NCBI GenBank assembly: GCA_958295945.1
Contig: OY282386.1
Location: forward strand, 5,202,204-5,266,203
Direction: 5' to 3'
From: Candidatus Poribacteria bacterium
Lineage (GTDB): Bacteria > Poribacteria > WGA-4E > WGA-3G
DNA length: 64,000 bases
Positions 55,988-64,000 of the stretch are shown here, in pieces. The position numbers and the translations under genes were made by a program. The notes beneath the pieces were generated by a model. The model was not told the origin of the DNA. It searched no databases and saw nothing but the letters and a program-made list of their open reading frames with translations. Every line of letters starts with the position of its first letter. The first letter of the stretch is position 1.

Positions 55988-56764
55988 ATGAAATACTTAG
56001 TGAATGACTTTAGTAAGTTGGTTAAAATCGTCGGGATGGTCTTAGTAGTTGCGGTTTTTCTATCAACGAATGTTAATGCTGCGGACGAACTTGTCCTGCA
56101 CCTCACTTTTGATGAGTTAAAAGGGGACGTGGCAGAAGATATATCCGATTTCGGGAATGATGTTACTTTTAATGGAAATGTTAAATTAGTTGATGGGATG
56201 TTTGGGAAAGCAATTGATCTTGATGGGAAATCTTGGGGAGAAATTCCTGACGATGATAGTCTTGATATTGTTGACGGTATAACAATTGAAATGTGGGCAA
56301 AACTCCGTGCAGCGGGTAATGAGCAAACAGGTGTTGAAAAAGGAACCACTTGGAAAGCAGGTTTATATACACTTGCACCTTATTATAGAAATGGATCAAT
56401 CCTTCAATTCTTTGATTTACCAGAAAATTGTAATGATGAAAATATAGGTGGCAATATACAAGATGACACCTGGCACTTTATGGCAGGAACCTGGGATGGC
56501 TCCACAATCAAGTTGTATATTGATGGTGAGATTAGCAAAGAATCTGAATGTAAAGGCAAACTCTCCCCGAACAATGATCCGGTTTTTATCGGTTCACGTG
56601 GTGGCACACAACGTTTTGTTAACGGTGCGCTTGACGAAATAAAAATGTATAACTATGCGTTAACCGAAGACGAACTCAAAGCAGATATGGACAACCCGCA
56701 GACTGCAGATGTTCTACCTCAAGATAAATTAACTACAACTTGGGCGCGTATCAAATCAAGATAA
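55988..56764 (+). CDS. Secreted LamG/concanavalin-like protein
   Basis: The ATG with AAGAGGATTGAA upstream opens a signal peptide (LVKIVGMVLVVAVFLSTNVNAA). A frame beginning 39 codons earlier overlaps the promoter and is rejected. The mature protein is a LamG-like jelly roll (LVLHLTFDELKGDVAEDISDFGND, ITIEMWAKLRAAG, DDTWHFMAGTWDGSTIKLYI, FVNGALDEIKMYNYALTEDEL), a fold common in carbohydrate-binding surface proteins of this phylum. It may be exported to bind sugars or sulfated polysaccharide. It has a short unstructured C-terminus without the NYPNPFNP tail. Confidence 0.84.
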   Translation: MKYLVNDFSKLVKIVGMVLVVAVFLSTNVNAADELVLHLTFDELKGDVAEDISDFGNDVTFNGNVKLVDGMFGKAIDLDGKSWGEIPDDDSLDIVDGITIEMWAKLRAAGNEQTGVEKGTTWKAGLYTLAPYYRNGSILQFFDLPENCNDENIGGNIQDDTWHFMAGTWDGSTIKLYIDGEISKESECKGKLSPNNDPVFIGSRGGTQRFVNGALDEIKMYNYALTEDELKADMDNPQTADVLPQDKLTTTWARIKSR

Positions 56765-56780
56765 TTCACAACAAAGGTCA

Positions 56781-57338
56781 ATGATGAAGAGATTAGTTAC
56801 TTTTATAACAATAATTACTGTGTTCCAAATAATAACGGGTTGTGCCATTCTCCCTTTTGGCAAAAAGTCAAAGGAGCAAGTTGCAGTCGTAAAAACTCAG
56901 AAAGGCACATTTGTAATTGAGTTTTACGCCGAATCTGCACCTGTAGCAGTTGATAACTTCAAAAAGTTGATTGACTTAAAGTTTTACGATGGATTAACAT
57001 TCCATCGTATAGAGAAAACACCTGGACTGAATGTTGTTCAGGGAGGTTGTCCAGAGGGCAATGGAGGGGGCGGTCCGGGTTGGACCATTGTTGATGAGTA
57101 CACGAATCCTAATCAACGGAAACATGTGAGAGGTACCGTTGCTATGGCACGTGCAAATTTACCAAATTCATCGGGTAGTCAGTTTTACATCTGTTTGAGC
57201 CCACAACCTCACCTTGACGGTAGTTATACCACATTCGGTGGTGTTATACAAGGAATGGAGGTCGTTGATACTTTAGTTATCGGCGATGTCATGAAAACAA
57301 TACGATTGGAGGCAAAGTCGAAATATGTTAAATCATAA
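56781..57338 (+). CDS. Cyclophilin-type peptidyl-prolyl isomerase lipoprotein
   Basis: Lipoprotein signal with lipobox ITGC (LVTFITIITVFQIITGC). The cyclophilin core shows FYAESAPVAVDNFKKL, the catalytic Arg in LTFHRIEKT, VVQGGCPEGNGGGGPGW, RGTVAMARANLPNSSGSQFYICL and YTTFGGVIQGMEVVD. Most active-site residues are conserved, so proline isomerase activity in the periplasm is expected. It overlaps the next cyclophilin gene by 14 bp, so the pair is co-expressed. Confidence 0.87.
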   Translation: MMKRLVTFITIITVFQIITGCAILPFGKKSKEQVAVVKTQKGTFVIEFYAESAPVAVDNFKKLIDLKFYDGLTFHRIEKTPGLNVVQGGCPEGNGGGGPGWTIVDEYTNPNQRKHVRGTVAMARANLPNSSGSQFYICLSPQPHLDGSYTTFGGVIQGMEVVDTLVIGDVMKTIRLEAKSKYVKS

Positions 57339-57954
57339 GAGAATTAACCAATTTCCGATCGCACTCGTAATTATTACCTGTTTATCTATTGTCATTCTAT
57401 TTGGGTGTTCGCAACAGGAGAAAAAGGTATCTGAAACCAATACAGAACAATCTGAAACCCAACAAACAGTTATTAAACCAGTTCAAGAACCTGAGAAAAC
57501 AGAGCCAGAACCAGAAGCCAAACCTATGATAGCACCTGCAAATGCAATCGCTGTCATTGAAACAGCAAAGGGTAACATTGAGTTTGAATTTTATGCAGAC
57601 GACTCACCACAAGCATCAAGAAACTTTATCAAGATTGCAAGTATGGGTTACTATAGGAATGAGAAGTTTCATAGGGTTGAACCTCTTTTAATCCAAGGAG
57701 GGTCAAGTTTTACAGATGAATCGTTTCCCATTGAAAACAGTGACCTACCTCTTGAAAAAGGTTCAATAGTAATGGTAACAGAAGAAGGATCAAGCGTTGC
57801 TGATGGAGATGAATTCCTGATCTGTAAGGATGCCATTGTAAATGAAGGATGGACTGTTCTCGGTAAAGTTACCAAAGGTTTAGATGTATTAGATAGTATT
57901 GTTAAAAATGATAAGATAGAAAATATCACAATTCGTGAACGCAACGCTGAATAA
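57325..57954 (+). CDS. Second cyclophilin-like lipoprotein, reduced active site
   Basis: Lipoprotein signal (LVIITCLSIVILFGC) followed by a Glu/Pro-rich linker (EPEKTEPEPEAKP) of about 45 residues and a cyclophilin domain. The domain has FEFYADDSPQASRNFIKIA and KFHRVEPLLIQGGS, but the central FYI/QF segment that carries catalytic contacts is reduced to EFLICKDAIVNEGW. It ends WTVLGKVTKGLDVLDSI. Activity is therefore uncertain; it may bind peptides. Start lies inside the previous gene. Confidence 0.8.
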   Translation: MLNHKRINQFPIALVIITCLSIVILFGCSQQEKKVSETNTEQSETQQTVIKPVQEPEKTEPEPEAKPMIAPANAIAVIETAKGNIEFEFYADDSPQASRNFIKIASMGYYRNEKFHRVEPLLIQGGSSFTDESFPIENSDLPLEKGSIVMVTEEGSSVADGDEFLICKDAIVNEGWTVLGKVTKGLDVLDSIVKNDKIENITIRERNAE

Positions 57955-57961
57955 ATGTAAT

Positions 57962-57987
57962 GGGTGGTCTGCTTTCTACGACCACCC
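57962..57987 (+). terminator. Hairpin after the cyclophilin pair
   Basis: GGGTGGTC (57962-57969) and GACCACCC (57980-57987) form a perfect 8-bp stem with a 10-base loop, 8 bp after the stop codon. No U-run follows. Confidence 0.5.
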
Positions 57988-58013
57988 TATACTCAGACTG
58001 AAAGGAAAAGTTT

Positions 58014-58382
58014 ATGGCATTAACGGTTATTCGGACAGCACGTCCGAGTCCAGTGTGGCAAGAAAGTTATGTAAACATAAAAAAAGGGCAGCGCCTTGTG
58101 ATTGATGCTGATGGCGCGTGGTCCCCTGATTTGAAAAATAGAACGGGTTGGTGTGGGGCAGACGGTGTGCCTAAAACACCTGCTGGTGATGGTTATCTCC
58201 TACCCGGTACCAATATCGGAGCACTCATCGCAAGAATCGGGAGTACCGTTTTTGCAGTCGGGTCACGCTACGATAATCCTGCCCCCGCAGACGGTGTTAT
58301 TTTCCTGGCTATGAACGAAAACCCCAACAATAACAACCAAGCGGGAAGTCTACTTGCACAAATAATTATCTTTGATGAATAA
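58014..58382 (+). CDS. LecA (PA-IL)-like small lectin
   Basis: A 122-aa protein without signal peptide, starting after GAAAGG. The pattern matches the PA-IL galactose lectin family: VWQESYVNIKKGQRLVIDADGAWS, NRTGWCGADGVPK, LLPGTNIGALIARIG, FAVGSRYDNPAPADGVIFLAMNENP and a final AGSLLAQIIIFDE. The loop NENPNNNNQAG takes the place of the calcium/sugar-binding NDxxxxxNxG motif of PA-IL. Galactose binding is inferred from family. It stands as a single gene; how it leaves the cell, if it does, is not evident. Confidence 0.65.
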   Translation: MALTVIRTARPSPVWQESYVNIKKGQRLVIDADGAWSPDLKNRTGWCGADGVPKTPAGDGYLLPGTNIGALIARIGSTVFAVGSRYDNPAPADGVIFLAMNENPNNNNQAGSLLAQIIIFDE

Positions 58383-58464
58383 TTCTATTCATTCAGTAGA
58401 ATATTATCCATAATCCTCCGATATATACTTGATCGGATCATTGCGTTTAATGAGGAGAAGTTAG

Positions 58465-58839
58465 ATGGAAGAAAACACAACTCAGGAAGAAGTTCAACTC
58501 CCACCTATTGATTTTAGGACTTTTATTGCGGACTTAATTACGACTGCACATCTCTACCTTCATGGATTTAAAGACCCGGAAACCGATGCCGTTATTGTCA
58601 ATCTCGGCTTAGCAAAACGAATGATTGATACAATTGAGATGCTTGAAGAAAAAACAAAAGGAAACTTGACTGCCCCTGAATCGAATTTCTTGACAAATTC
58701 TCTTTATGAACTGCGGATGGGATATATCCGCGCCGCTGCTGCTCAAAAGGGCGTATCAGAAGTTGAAGAAATAGAAGACGCACCTGTTCAAGATGCACAG
58801 AACGAGGATGTCAATCAAACCGAAACAGAAAATTCCTAA
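58465..58839 (+). CDS. DUF1844-family protein
   Basis: A 124-aa soluble protein matching DUF1844: FRTFIADLITTAHLYLHGF, then VNLGLAKRMIDTIEMLEEKTKGNLT, then LTNSLYELRMGYIRA. The C-terminal 30 residues are acidic and variable. Function of the family is unknown. Start ATG follows GAGGAGAAGTTAG. The gap before the next gene contains the promoter at 58893. Confidence 0.85.
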   Translation: MEENTTQEEVQLPPIDFRTFIADLITTAHLYLHGFKDPETDAVIVNLGLAKRMIDTIEMLEEKTKGNLTAPESNFLTNSLYELRMGYIRAAAAQKGVSEVEEIEDAPVQDAQNEDVNQTETENS

Positions 58840-58892
58840 GACGAAAACACAGTTAATAAGTCTGATTAATCCTACACACGCTGGGTTTAACA

Positions 58893-58922
58893 TTGACATT
58901 TTCAAACCCAATGATATATAAT
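58893..58922 (+). promoter_or_regulatory. Promoter of the intact Rpn-type gene (probably leaderless)
   Basis: TTGACA (58893-58898), 18-bp spacer and TATAAT (58917-58922), with the ATG 7 bases further (58930). No Shine-Dalgarno sequence precedes the ATG, so the mRNA probably begins at or near its start codon. Confidence 0.75.
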
Positions 58923-58929
58923 TTCCAAT

Positions 58930-59844
58930 ATGGCAAAAGACTACGACAATATGGCAAAATCAATATTAACAGATTTTGCTACCGACATTTCACAGTTTGT
59001 AATCGGCACTCATCTTGATGTTGAAGTAATAGAAAATATTGACACGGAACAACAACTTGTTGTAGAACAACTTACTGACAGCACAAAACGGATTCGTATC
59101 AACGAAAGCGAAGCGATTTTACATATTGAGTTACAACTTCGTGATAGCACATATAAACCGATGTGGGCCCGTAATGCGGCATATCACGGATACCTTATCA
59201 AAGAACATCAGATACCTGTTTATTCCAATGTCATCTATTTCCATCCGAATGCTGGAAGAAATGATACGGGTTTTTATCACTATAGTTCATACGGATATGA
59301 ATACACCTTACGATATAAGGTAATACGACTGATTGACATTGATGGACAATCGATATTGAAGATGCAGGCACCAGGATTGCTCCCTTTTACCCCGCTGATG
59401 AAACGTCCTACGGGAGTTTCCATTGAAGAGTGGATGCAAGAATGTATCAACGCAGTTGCTGCAACCCCTTTTGATGAACAGACACAAGGAGACCTATTCT
59501 GTGCGCTATCGTTGTTCGGTGGCATTATCTATGATCCATTACTTTTCAAGAGAATGATACGGGAGGAACGTATGCAAGAATCAAAATACTATCAACTCCT
59601 ACGCGATGAATTCATCGCTATTGGCATTGAACAAGGTCTGGAACAAGGTCTGGAACAAGGTGCAAGAGAATCTACTATTAAAAACATCTTGAAGTTTCTA
59701 AATAGTAGATTCATTGCAGAAGAAGTCAACGAACTAATACCTGAACTACAACAGATTACAGATATAGACCGACTTGAACAGTTGCTCTTTGCTGCACCAC
59801 AAGTACAAAATCTTGAAGCCTTCAAATTCATGCTTGAAGAATAA
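58930..59844 (+). CDS. Rpn-family PD-(D/E)XK nuclease-like protein
   Basis: A 304-aa member of the Rpn/transposase_31-like group, proteins with a restriction-nuclease-fold core that promote recombination in E. coli. It has the core EAILHIELQLRD, NAAYHGYLIKEHQIPVYS and IYFHPNAGRND, then LLPFTPLMKRPTG. A hinge of IGIEQGLEQGLEQG and a helical C-terminal end follow. Intact homologue of the frameshifted gene at 38302-39230. No Shine-Dalgarno sequence; leaderless promoter directly upstream. Confidence 0.82.
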   Translation: MAKDYDNMAKSILTDFATDISQFVIGTHLDVEVIENIDTEQQLVVEQLTDSTKRIRINESEAILHIELQLRDSTYKPMWARNAAYHGYLIKEHQIPVYSNVIYFHPNAGRNDTGFYHYSSYGYEYTLRYKVIRLIDIDGQSILKMQAPGLLPFTPLMKRPTGVSIEEWMQECINAVAATPFDEQTQGDLFCALSLFGGIIYDPLLFKRMIREERMQESKYYQLLRDEFIAIGIEQGLEQGLEQGARESTIKNILKFLNSRFIAEEVNELIPELQQITDIDRLEQLLFAAPQVQNLEAFKFMLEE

Positions 59845-59911
59845 CATACTCAGGACTTATACACTGTCCTTTGAATGAAGTTTGCTTTGAATGAAGTTTG
59901 AATGGAGGACA

Positions 59912-60919
59912 ATGAACTATCAACGCAAGATTATTATCGCCTTCAGTCTGTTGTTTGGTCTTCTTATCGTGGGAACAATCGGGTATTCACTGATAGAAAA
60001 GTGGGACATCCTTGATGCTGTATGGATGACCGTTATTACACTAACGACAACGGGTTTCGACATAAGGGATATGAGTGATGCTGGACGCATCTTTACGCTG
60101 TTTCTACTCGTTGGTGGATTTGGGATATTCGCGTATAGCGTAACTGTTGCAACTGCTTTTCTTGTTGAAGGACAATTGCAAAGTTTTTTTAAACAAAGAA
60201 AAATGATACGAACTGTTGATAAACTCTCAAATCATTATATTATCTGCGGAATTGGTGATACAGGCGTGCATGTGCTTGAAGAAATGGAAAAGGCAGATGC
60301 CAATTTTGTCTGTATTGAAATGGATGAAGAACGTGTAGAACACATTGCTGAAACTCACGATTTTCTATACGTTCACGGCGATGCAACAGATGATGATATT
60401 CTCATCCGCGCAGGCGTTGAACGGGCGAAAGGACTTGTCGCTTGTCTCAGTCGGGATCAAGATAATCTATTTGCTGTCATTTCTGCCAAAAAACTCAATC
60501 CGAGTTTGCGAGTTGTTTCCAAGGCAGTAGAGAATAATTCTCCTGAGAAGATGATAACTGCTGGGGCAGATGAAGTCGTTTTGCCAGACCATATCGGGGG
60601 AATACGTCTTGCTTCTGGTATACTTGAACCACATCTAATTGATTTTTTTGCAAAGATGCAGGTAAGCAGACAGACTACGCGATTCGCAGAATCTATCATT
60701 CAACCAGATTCTAAATTGGACGGTATTACCATTGAAGAAGCAGAAATCAAAGATGAAACAGGCTTAGTCGTCATCGCTATTCGCAGTAAAGATGGTACAT
60801 ACATCTATAATCCTTCCGGTGATTTGCGAATTGAAGCGGGTGATGCTCTATTTGTCATATCAGACCCAAGGCAGCTGCAGTTACTACATAAACTCACCGA
60901 AGATACCCGTTGGGAATAG
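59912..60919 (+). CDS. Two-TM potassium channel with RCK (TrkA-N/C) domains, odd filter
   Basis: The ATG at 59912 follows TGGAGGACA. TM1 (IIIAFSLLFGLLIVGTIGYSL), a pore helix, and TM2 (FTLFLLVGGFGIFAYSVTVAT) form a minimal channel; the filter TTTGFDI replaces the usual TVGYGD. RCK_N follows (YIICGIGDTGVHVLEEM, VHGDATDDDILIRAGV) and RCK_C fills the rest (KLDGITIEEAEIKDETGLVVIAIR). Such proteins usually conduct K+ in response to ligands; selectivity here is unclear because of the filter. Confidence 0.82.
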   Translation: MNYQRKIIIAFSLLFGLLIVGTIGYSLIEKWDILDAVWMTVITLTTTGFDIRDMSDAGRIFTLFLLVGGFGIFAYSVTVATAFLVEGQLQSFFKQRKMIRTVDKLSNHYIICGIGDTGVHVLEEMEKADANFVCIEMDEERVEHIAETHDFLYVHGDATDDDILIRAGVERAKGLVACLSRDQDNLFAVISAKKLNPSLRVVSKAVENNSPEKMITAGADEVVLPDHIGGIRLASGILEPHLIDFFAKMQVSRQTTRFAESIIQPDSKLDGITIEEAEIKDETGLVVIAIRSKDGTYIYNPSGDLRIEAGDALFVISDPRQLQLLHKLTEDTRWE

Positions 60920-61123
60920 TCATAATTGATGATGCCGACTATGTTCTGTTTGCTTGTCACCATGCTATCCGAGTTATGGTGAATTCTATTATCAATATAC
61001 ACGCTTTAAACGGAAAGCGAGGCTTCCTGACCTCGCCTAATCAGAAAGTCTAATTATTTCAATATTCTACCATAATTTACAATTCTAAATTTAATATAAT
61101 ACACACAAAAAGGAAAAAATCGT

Positions 61124-62665
61124 ATGCTTGCAACTGTCCTAAGCAGTGCAGTACTTGGAATAGATGCATATATCGTTAAAGTAGAGGTAGATGTTGCTGA
61201 TGGTCTTCCCGCATTCAGTACAGTCGGTTTACCAGATAGTGCCATCAAAGAGAGTCGTGATCGAGTTACAGCCGCAATAAAAAACTCTGGCTTTTACTTC
61301 CCACCGAGTAGAATCACAGCAAACTTAGCACCAGCACACATTCGCAAAGCAGGTTCCGCTTTTGATCTCCCCATTGCCATCGGTGTTATGGCAGCAACGA
61401 ATCAGGTTGATCCGATGAACCTTGAAAGTACAATGATTTTGGGAGAACTTGCTCTTGATGGCAACATTCGCAATATACAAGGAGGACTTCCTATTGCTTT
61501 AGCAGCAAAACATAACGGAGTGGAAAATCTTGTCCTACCTGCCGAGAACGCTAAAGAGGCAGCGATTGTTGAAGGGTTGAAAGTTTATCCTGTGGAAAGT
61601 CTTACAGAAGCGGTCACGTTCCTAAACGCTGTCAACGAAATCTCTCCAGTACCACATACACTTAACACTACATTAGAAAATACAGACACAGAATCCTATC
61701 TTGACTTAATTGATGTTAAAGGACAGGAACATGTAAAACGCGCAGTAGAGGTGGCTGCTGCCGGCGGACATAATATTATCATGATTGGTCCACCAGGTTC
61801 CGGTAAAACGATGATCGCAAAACGTATCCCATCAATCTTGCCGAAGTTATCTGTAGATGAATCGCTGGAAACAACAAAGATACAGAGCATCATAGGAATC
61901 TTACCGAGTGATACCCCGTTGGTAACAGTCCGTCCGTTTCGGTCACCACATCATACGATTTCAGATGCAGGGCTAATTGGTGGTGGGAATGTGCCACGTC
62001 CAGGCGAGGTAAGTCTCTCACATAATGGTGTTCTGTTCCTTGACGAACTTCCCGAATTTCGCAGGAACGTCCTTGAAGTCATGCGACAACCTTTGGAAGA
62101 CGGTTCTGTGACGATTTCTCGTGCTGCTGCATCACTGACCTATCCTGCAAATTTCATGTTAGTAGCAGCGATGAATCCCTGTCCTTGTGGTTTCTTCAGC
62201 GACCCTAATAGAGAATGCAAATGCTCTCCTAAACAAATTCAAACGTATGTCTCTCGTATTTCTGGACCGCTGTTAGATAGAATTGACATACAAGTTGAAG
62301 TTCCCGCAGTGAAATATGCTGAACTATCAGCAGATGTGACTGGAGAAAAGTCAACTGTGGTGCGTGAACGTGTAGAAGCAGCACGTCGCATTCAACACCA
62401 ACGTTTTGAAGACACTACGATACACGCAAACGCAAATATGGAATCGAAACAGATAAGAGAATATTGCAAAATAGAAACGCAAGCGCAAGACCTGCTTCGT
62501 GTCGCCATCAATCAGTTAGGGTTGAGTGCCCGAGCTTACGACCGTATTTTGAAAGTATCCCGCACCATCGCCGATCTTGATGAAAGCCTGAGTATTGAAG
62601 CAGTACACGTCTCTGAAGCAATACAGTATCGTAGTTTAGATAGAAGTTTCTGGAAAAAACAGTAA
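61124..62665 (+). CDS. comM: YifB/ComM-type Mg-chelatase-like AAA ATPase
   Basis: A 513-aa protein with the N-terminal lon-substrate-like fold ([61 protein letters not shown]). The AAA domain has Walker [15 protein letters not shown], Walker [11 protein letters not shown], and the zinc-like cluster [19 protein letters not shown]. The C-terminal end is typical ([21 protein letters not shown]). Members help branch migration in natural transformation. Start has AAAAAGGAA. Whether it supports DNA uptake here is unknown. Confidence 0.93.
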   Translation: MLATVLSSAVLGIDAYIVKVEVDVADGLPAFSTVGLPDSAIKESRDRVTAAIKNSGFYFPPSRITANLAPAHIRKAGSAFDLPIAIGVMAATNQVDPMNLESTMILGELALDGNIRNIQGGLPIALAAKHNGVENLVLPAENAKEAAIVEGLKVYPVESLTEAVTFLNAVNEISPVPHTLNTTLENTDTESYLDLIDVKGQEHVKRAVEVAAAGGHNIIMIGPPGSGKTMIAKRIPSILPKLSVDESLETTKIQSIIGILPSDTPLVTVRPFRSPHHTISDAGLIGGGNVPRPGEVSLSHNGVLFLDELPEFRRNVLEVMRQPLEDGSVTISRAAASLTYPANFMLVAAMNPCPCGFFSDPNRECKCSPKQIQTYVSRISGPLLDRIDIQVEVPAVKYAELSADVTGEKSTVVRERVEAARRIQHQRFEDTTIHANANMESKQIREYCKIETQAQDLLRVAINQLGLSARAYDRILKVSRTIADLDESLSIEAVHVSEAIQYRSLDRSFWKKQ

Positions 62666-62746
62666 AATTCAGATATGATAGCAGGCACGTTTCTTTGTGC
62701 CGAAATCAATTTCAAAGTACCGATAATACAAGAACGTGGAGGACAA

Positions 62747-64000
62747 ATGCAACCCAATTTTATTATCTTTTTGACTGACGATCAAGGCTACGGTGACCTT
62801 TCTTGTATGGGTGCCACAGATTTCAAAACACCACACCTGGATAGAATGGCAGCTGAAGGTATCCAATTCTCAGATTGGTACTCCAACTCGCCTGTATGCT
62901 CACCATCACGGGCTGCGTTATTGACAGGACGGTATCCGTGCCACGCGGGTGTGCGATCAATTTTAGCCGGACATCGCACCGCTACAGGATTGCCACCTTC
63001 CGTTCCAACGATTGCAACTGCACTGAAAGAACTCGGTTATTATTCCGCAATGTCAGGGAAATGGCATCTTGGACTCGCAGAGGGTTCACGACCTGAAGAT
63101 CACGGATTTGACGATTGGTTCGGATTTATGGCGGGATGCATTGACTTCTATTCTCATATCTTTTATTGGGCATTAGGACGACCCGACTTTGACCAAACAC
63201 ATGACCTGTGGGAAAACGGTGAAGAAATCTACCGAAACGGTGAATACTTCACGGAGTTGATAACGGAATACGCAATAAGATATATACGAAAATCTCTTGA
63301 CCTCGGTAAACCATTTTTCCTATATGTGCCATACAACGCTCCCCACTATCCAATGCATGCTCCGCAGGAGTATGTCGATAGATTTCCAGATCTACCTTGG
63401 GATAGACAGATTATGGCTGCGATGCTAAGTGCCGTTGATGATAGTGTCGGTGCAATTTTTGCTGAATTGGAACGGCAAGGTATCGCTGAAAATACGTTCT
63501 CATACTTTCAAAGCGATAACGGGCCTTCGCGTGAAACACGAAATTGGTTAGATGGAACGCAAGACCCATATTACGGCGGCAGTGCAGGTAAACTCAAAGG
63601 ACATAAATTCAGTTTATATGAAGGAGGGATCCGTTCACCCGGGATTATGAAATGGCCTAAAGAAATTCCACCTGGAAACGTACTAAGTCACCCAAATCTA
63701 TATGGTGCAGCAATGGATGTTTTTCCGACTTTTTTATCGGCAGCTGATGGAGATCTAACCAAATATGAACTGGATGGACTCAATCAAATACCTGTAGTAT
63801 GTGATGGTTCGTTTACACCGCATACTGATATTTTCTGGGAAATGGGGAAACAGACTGCTATGCGTCGGGATAAGTGGAAATTAGTGCTCAATGGTCAATT
63901 GGTGGAAGATGCACCACCCGAAGATGATGTTCACCTCGCAAACCTTGAGACAGACATGGGAGAAACGACTAATTTGAAAGACGAATATCCTGAAATCACT
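62747..64000 (+). CDS. Cys-type sulfatase, partial (3' end outside window)
   Basis: The frame is open to the edge, giving 418 N-terminal residues. It opens with the arylsulfatase metal motif FIIFLTDDQGYGDLSCMG. The catalytic box is VCSPSRAALLTGRYP, with Cys (to become formylglycine) in C-x-P-S-R. Further motifs are MSGKWHLG, HAPQEY and the SDNGPS site near residue 255. It would hydrolyse sulfate esters, plausibly from sponge or algal polysaccharide, after activation by a formylglycine-generating enzyme. The ATG follows GTGGAGGACAA. No signal peptide is seen in this frame. Confidence 0.92.
   Translation, partial: MQPNFIIFLTDDQGYGDLSCMGATDFKTPHLDRMAAEGIQFSDWYSNSPVCSPSRAALLTGRYPCHAGVRSILAGHRTATGLPPSVPTIATALKELGYYSAMSGKWHLGLAEGSRPEDHGFDDWFGFMAGCIDFYSHIFYWALGRPDFDQTHDLWENGEEIYRNGEYFTELITEYAIRYIRKSLDLGKPFFLYVPYNAPHYPMHAPQEYVDRFPDLPWDRQIMAAMLSAVDDSVGAIFAELERQGIAENTFSYFQSDNGPSRETRNWLDGTQDPYYGGSAGKLKGHKFSLYEGGIRSPGIMKWPKEIPPGNVLSHPNLYGAAMDVFPTFLSAADGDLTKYELDGLNQIPVVCDGSFTPHTDIFWEMGKQTAMRRDKWKLVLNGQLVEDAPPEDDVHLANLETDMGETTNLKDEYPEIT

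Noticed and set aside
1-64000. tRNA and rRNA genes
   Set aside because: I looked for cloverleaf-like and rRNA-like sequence in all intergenic stretches and found none that I could support.

Overview
The window looks like a stretch of a Candidatus Poribacteria-type genome (a sponge- or seawater-associated bacterium). This is an inference from gene content, not from a marker gene. The supporting signs are several secreted proteins ending in a near-identical NYPNPFNPETWIPYQL...TATRKMLIRK tail, a phytanoyl-CoA dioxygenase beside a formylglycine-generating-enzyme-like/sialidase fusion, a Cys-type sulfatase, UxaA-family and LamG proteins, and many small palindromic intergenic repeats. No rRNA, tRNA or CRISPR array was recognised.

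Layout. 1-9 kb is mostly housekeeping: a partial glnS, yvcK-like and glmM with a membrane protein and a HEAT/TPR protein in one minus-strand run, then argF and a threonine synthase on the plus strand. 9.85-12.57 kb is an insertion-sequence landing zone holding two different IS elements, both with intact inverted repeats and target duplications. 12.6-19.9 kb is a minus-strand RND efflux operon (small His/Cys-rich exported protein, outer-membrane factor, adaptor, RND pump) with a clear sigma70 promoter at its head.

20.0-39.8 kb is an accessory island of surface and secreted proteins. It starts with a roughly 2,812-codon leucine-rich-repeat/cadherin-like protein split by a second copy of the 1,090-bp IS. 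The gene is restored exactly in frame when the IS and one 5-bp duplication are removed. Then come several short single-pass membrane peptides, a thermonuclease-like protein, a HAF-type repeat protein and a 14-repeat WD40/PPC/dockerin protein, the last three large proteins sharing one C-terminal sorting tail. A 177-bp, hairpin-rich direct repeat sits on each side of the giant gene. The island ends in a frameshifted Rpn-type gene, a fossil of the sorting tail, and a cluster of palindromic repeats and a MITE-like element.

39.8-64 kb is mixed: a lipoprotein, a truncated AAA ATPase with a partner gene, an internalin-like lipoprotein, an enlarged UxaA-family protein with an O-methyltransferase, an ECF sigma/anti-sigma/HtrA-like operon (the HtrA lacks its catalytic histidine), a TolB-like protein, and a tight minus-strand run (AAA ATPase-nuclease, FGE-like/sialidase fusion, PhyH dioxygenase, phospholipase-D-like). 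It closes with LamG, two cyclophilin lipoproteins, a LecA-like small lectin, a DUF1844 protein, an intact Rpn-type protein with a leaderless promoter, a K+ channel/RCK protein, YifB/ComM and a partial sulfatase.

The strongest candidates for something undescribed are the 20-39.8 kb surface-protein island with its structured flanking repeats and tiny membrane peptides, and the FGE-like/sialidase-PhyH-PLD run.
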